From Carallia brachiata (taxonomy: Eukaryota > Streptophyta > Magnoliopsida > Malpighiales > Rhizophoraceae), in NCBI GenBank assembly GCA_021464245.1, contig JADCRB010000053.1, positions 1,989,057-2,053,056 of the forward strand: a DNA stretch of 64,000 nucleotides, read 5' to 3'. Position numbers and translations under genes: made by a program. Shown piece by piece: positions 62,801 through 64,000 of this stretch. The notes under the pieces were generated by a model. It had not been told where the DNA came from. It saw only the letters and a program-made list of their open reading frames with translations, and made no database searches. Within the stretch, counting starts at the first letter, position 1. Every line of letters begins with the position of its first letter.

Positions 62801-62898
62801 GACCATTGAAAGAAAAATATATATGAATGCATTTTTTTTTTATTGGTTTTGATTTGAGTTGGAACTGGAGACTTTGGATATATACTGTTTTCAAGGTA
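59801..62898. other. Intergenic, repeat-rich, no gene supported
   Basis: Includes a 17-base G run (61155-61171), a 22-base A run (about 61267-61289) and a second G-rich run (61814-61835). The minus strand near 61340-61460 looks like a gene leader (GTTAGGGTTCTAG, then a short open frame MCLSLLLCSLKLSLSATVGH), but it ends at the A run. From 62050 to about 62700 a nonautonomous element is suggested by CAGGAAGCTAGG at one side and CCCTGGCGCC at the other; no target duplication was found. Confidence 0.35.
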
Positions 62899-62983
62899 AA
62901 CCTAACATTTTTCCTTTCTAGGAGAGAATTTAAAAACATTACAAAACATTAAATGCTCTCTTAGAAAGGCAAAATATTAGGTT
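62899..62983. repeat. Foldback (hairpin) repeat, 28-bp arms
   Basis: The left arm 62899-62926 and right arm 62956-62983 are inverted copies: the right arm reads CTCTCTTAGAAAGGCAAAAT then ATTAGGTT, and the left arm reverse complement differs at about three positions. The loop is 29 bases. Related single arms (GCTCTCTT..AAAAATATTAG) recur near 63150 and near 63970, so this is a small dispersed family. Confidence 0.75.
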
Positions 62984-63221
62984 TTTTTCCTTTTTTTCAG
63001 GAAAAAAAATATATAAGGTTTACCATGAAAAGAAGATGTTTACCAAGGCATTCAATGCTATATGAGACACTAAATACCCCTTAAAAAGGAAAATGTTGCG
63101 TAAGGTCTATTTTTGAATCCAAAAATCTATAATATTACAATATATTAAATGCTCTCTTTAAGAGGAAAAATATTAGACAAGGCTGACAAAATGCAAAAAC
63201 AATTGCTTTGCATTACAAATA

Positions 63222-63587
63222 GAGAAATTTACCATTTACATCTTAAACTTAGTCTATATTTACACTTTACATATTAAGTTTTTAGAAATTATAAAAAACA
63301 TACTGTTGATTGCAAGCGATAACAAAAAACATCTTATGTTAAGTCATTGTCCTTAGAAAGTTCTTTTAGTTACAAAAATACCATTAAAATGGCTTTAAAG
63401 AGACCAAAATGCCCATACAACCATCTCCTTCCTGGAGAGTCTTTAGCAATTCTTCTACTCACTTGAAGTCGCACTTGATCAGTCTCCAACAAAAAAAACA
63501 AAGAATCTCTACAATGCCTCATTGAACAAGTATGAAAGTGGTTTGCGGGTCTTCAAGACTCCATCATTCTTAGGCCATGATGCTGCT

Positions 63588-63628
<41 letters not shown>

Positions 63629-63940
63629 GACAAATCATCGTTCCAGTAACCCCCACTCATTATGCCTCTCCCTTCTTGGCCTTTGGATCTGACAAGAAAC
63701 GACTCCGTCTTCTTTACTGTCAAAGTCGGAGAAAGTAGAAGAAGACTAGGGAGAGAAGCAGGCAGTTGTATTAGGGTTTCTTTTTTTTTAAGCTTAATAC
63801 AAGGGTATTGATGTCTTTTTACACATTCTGTTCATCTTGACTAACGTCCGTTAGTCTTTATAGGATTTTTGTAATTTTTGATAACTTGGTATGTAAAGTG
63901 TAATTAAGCTTTAGTTTGGTATGTTCCAAGCAAATTTCGC
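63222..63940. mobile_element. Mutator-like nonautonomous element, 9-bp target duplication
   Basis: A 719-bp element flanked by identical TTACAAATA (63213-63221 and 63941-63949). The left end reads GAGAAATTTACCATTTACAT and the right end in reverse complement GCGAAATTTGCTTGGAACAT; both continue with TTTACACTTTACATA and AAAAATTA-like blocks over about 80 bp. The terminal repeat resembles that of the 15342-16930 element, so both belong to one family. The interior holds a CT microsatellite and CGGAGAAAG-type sequence but no transposase. Confidence 0.82.
63589..63623. repeat. (CT)n microsatellite
   Basis: An uninterrupted CT dinucleotide run of about 17 units inside the Mutator-like element, preceded by TGCTGCTG. 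Confidence 0.95.
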
Positions 63941-64000
63941 TTACAAATATCTTTACATAGAATATTAAACGCTCTCTTAAAGACATAACAGGGGGCGTTT

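Overview
The window is nuclear DNA from a eudicot plant. Genes have GT/AG introns, the intergenic sequence is strongly A/T-rich, and the proteins are plant families (organelle-targeted metabolic enzymes, a POLLENLESS 3-type TPR protein, germin-like proteins, a J-like protein). Much of the space between genes is degraded plant transposons: LINE, Ty1/copia, Ty3/gypsy, TRIM-like, hAT and Mutator-like. I cannot name the species from sequence alone.

Layout. 1-2.3 kb: a dead LINE fragment and A/T-rich DNA with short repeats. 2.36-9.8 kb (+): a ten-exon 3-hydroxyisobutyrate dehydrogenase gene. 11.9-17.1 kb (+): the decayed remains of a POLLENLESS 3-like gene, broken by a nested TRIM/hAT cluster in its fourth intron and by a Mutator-like element in its 3' region. 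17.5-18.9 kb: a second Mutator-like element carrying gene-like sequence. 19.9-23.7 kb (+): the intact POLLENLESS 3-like gene. 25.2-29.6 kb (+): a 14-exon histidinol dehydrogenase gene. 29.8-38.3 kb: two diverged tandem copies of a segment that starts in the 3' flank of histidinol dehydrogenase, each carrying one germin-like protein gene on the minus strand. 41.4-44.0 kb: a truncated copia element (+). 47.2-50.1 kb: a truncated gypsy element (-). 53.4-53.9 kb (+): a small intronless J-like protein gene. 55.1-57.5 kb: tandem repeats, including twelve ~138-bp monomers of two alternating types. 57.9-59.8 kb (-): a plant-mobile-domain-like fragment and a gypsy 3' end. 62.9-64.0 kb: a foldback repeat and a third Mutator-like element.

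The genes do not form a pathway. Histidinol dehydrogenase (last steps of histidine synthesis) and 3-hydroxyisobutyrate dehydrogenase (valine breakdown) are unrelated housekeeping enzymes. The TPR gene belongs to a family acting in meiosis exit and sulfur-starvation responses. Local duplication has shaped the window, giving one dead and one live POLLENLESS 3-like copy and two germin-like genes.

A notable pattern is that five of the six gene models each carry one single-base frame break inside otherwise intact, well-conserved exons. Four are losses and one is a gain, and most lie in or beside short homopolymers. This looks more like residual sequencing or assembly error than parallel gene death. 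No clearly new biological system was found. The best leads are the two-type alternating satellite, the HPD-less J-like protein, the tandemly organised TRIM cluster, and the AACGG repeats flanking the TATA box of the TPR gene.
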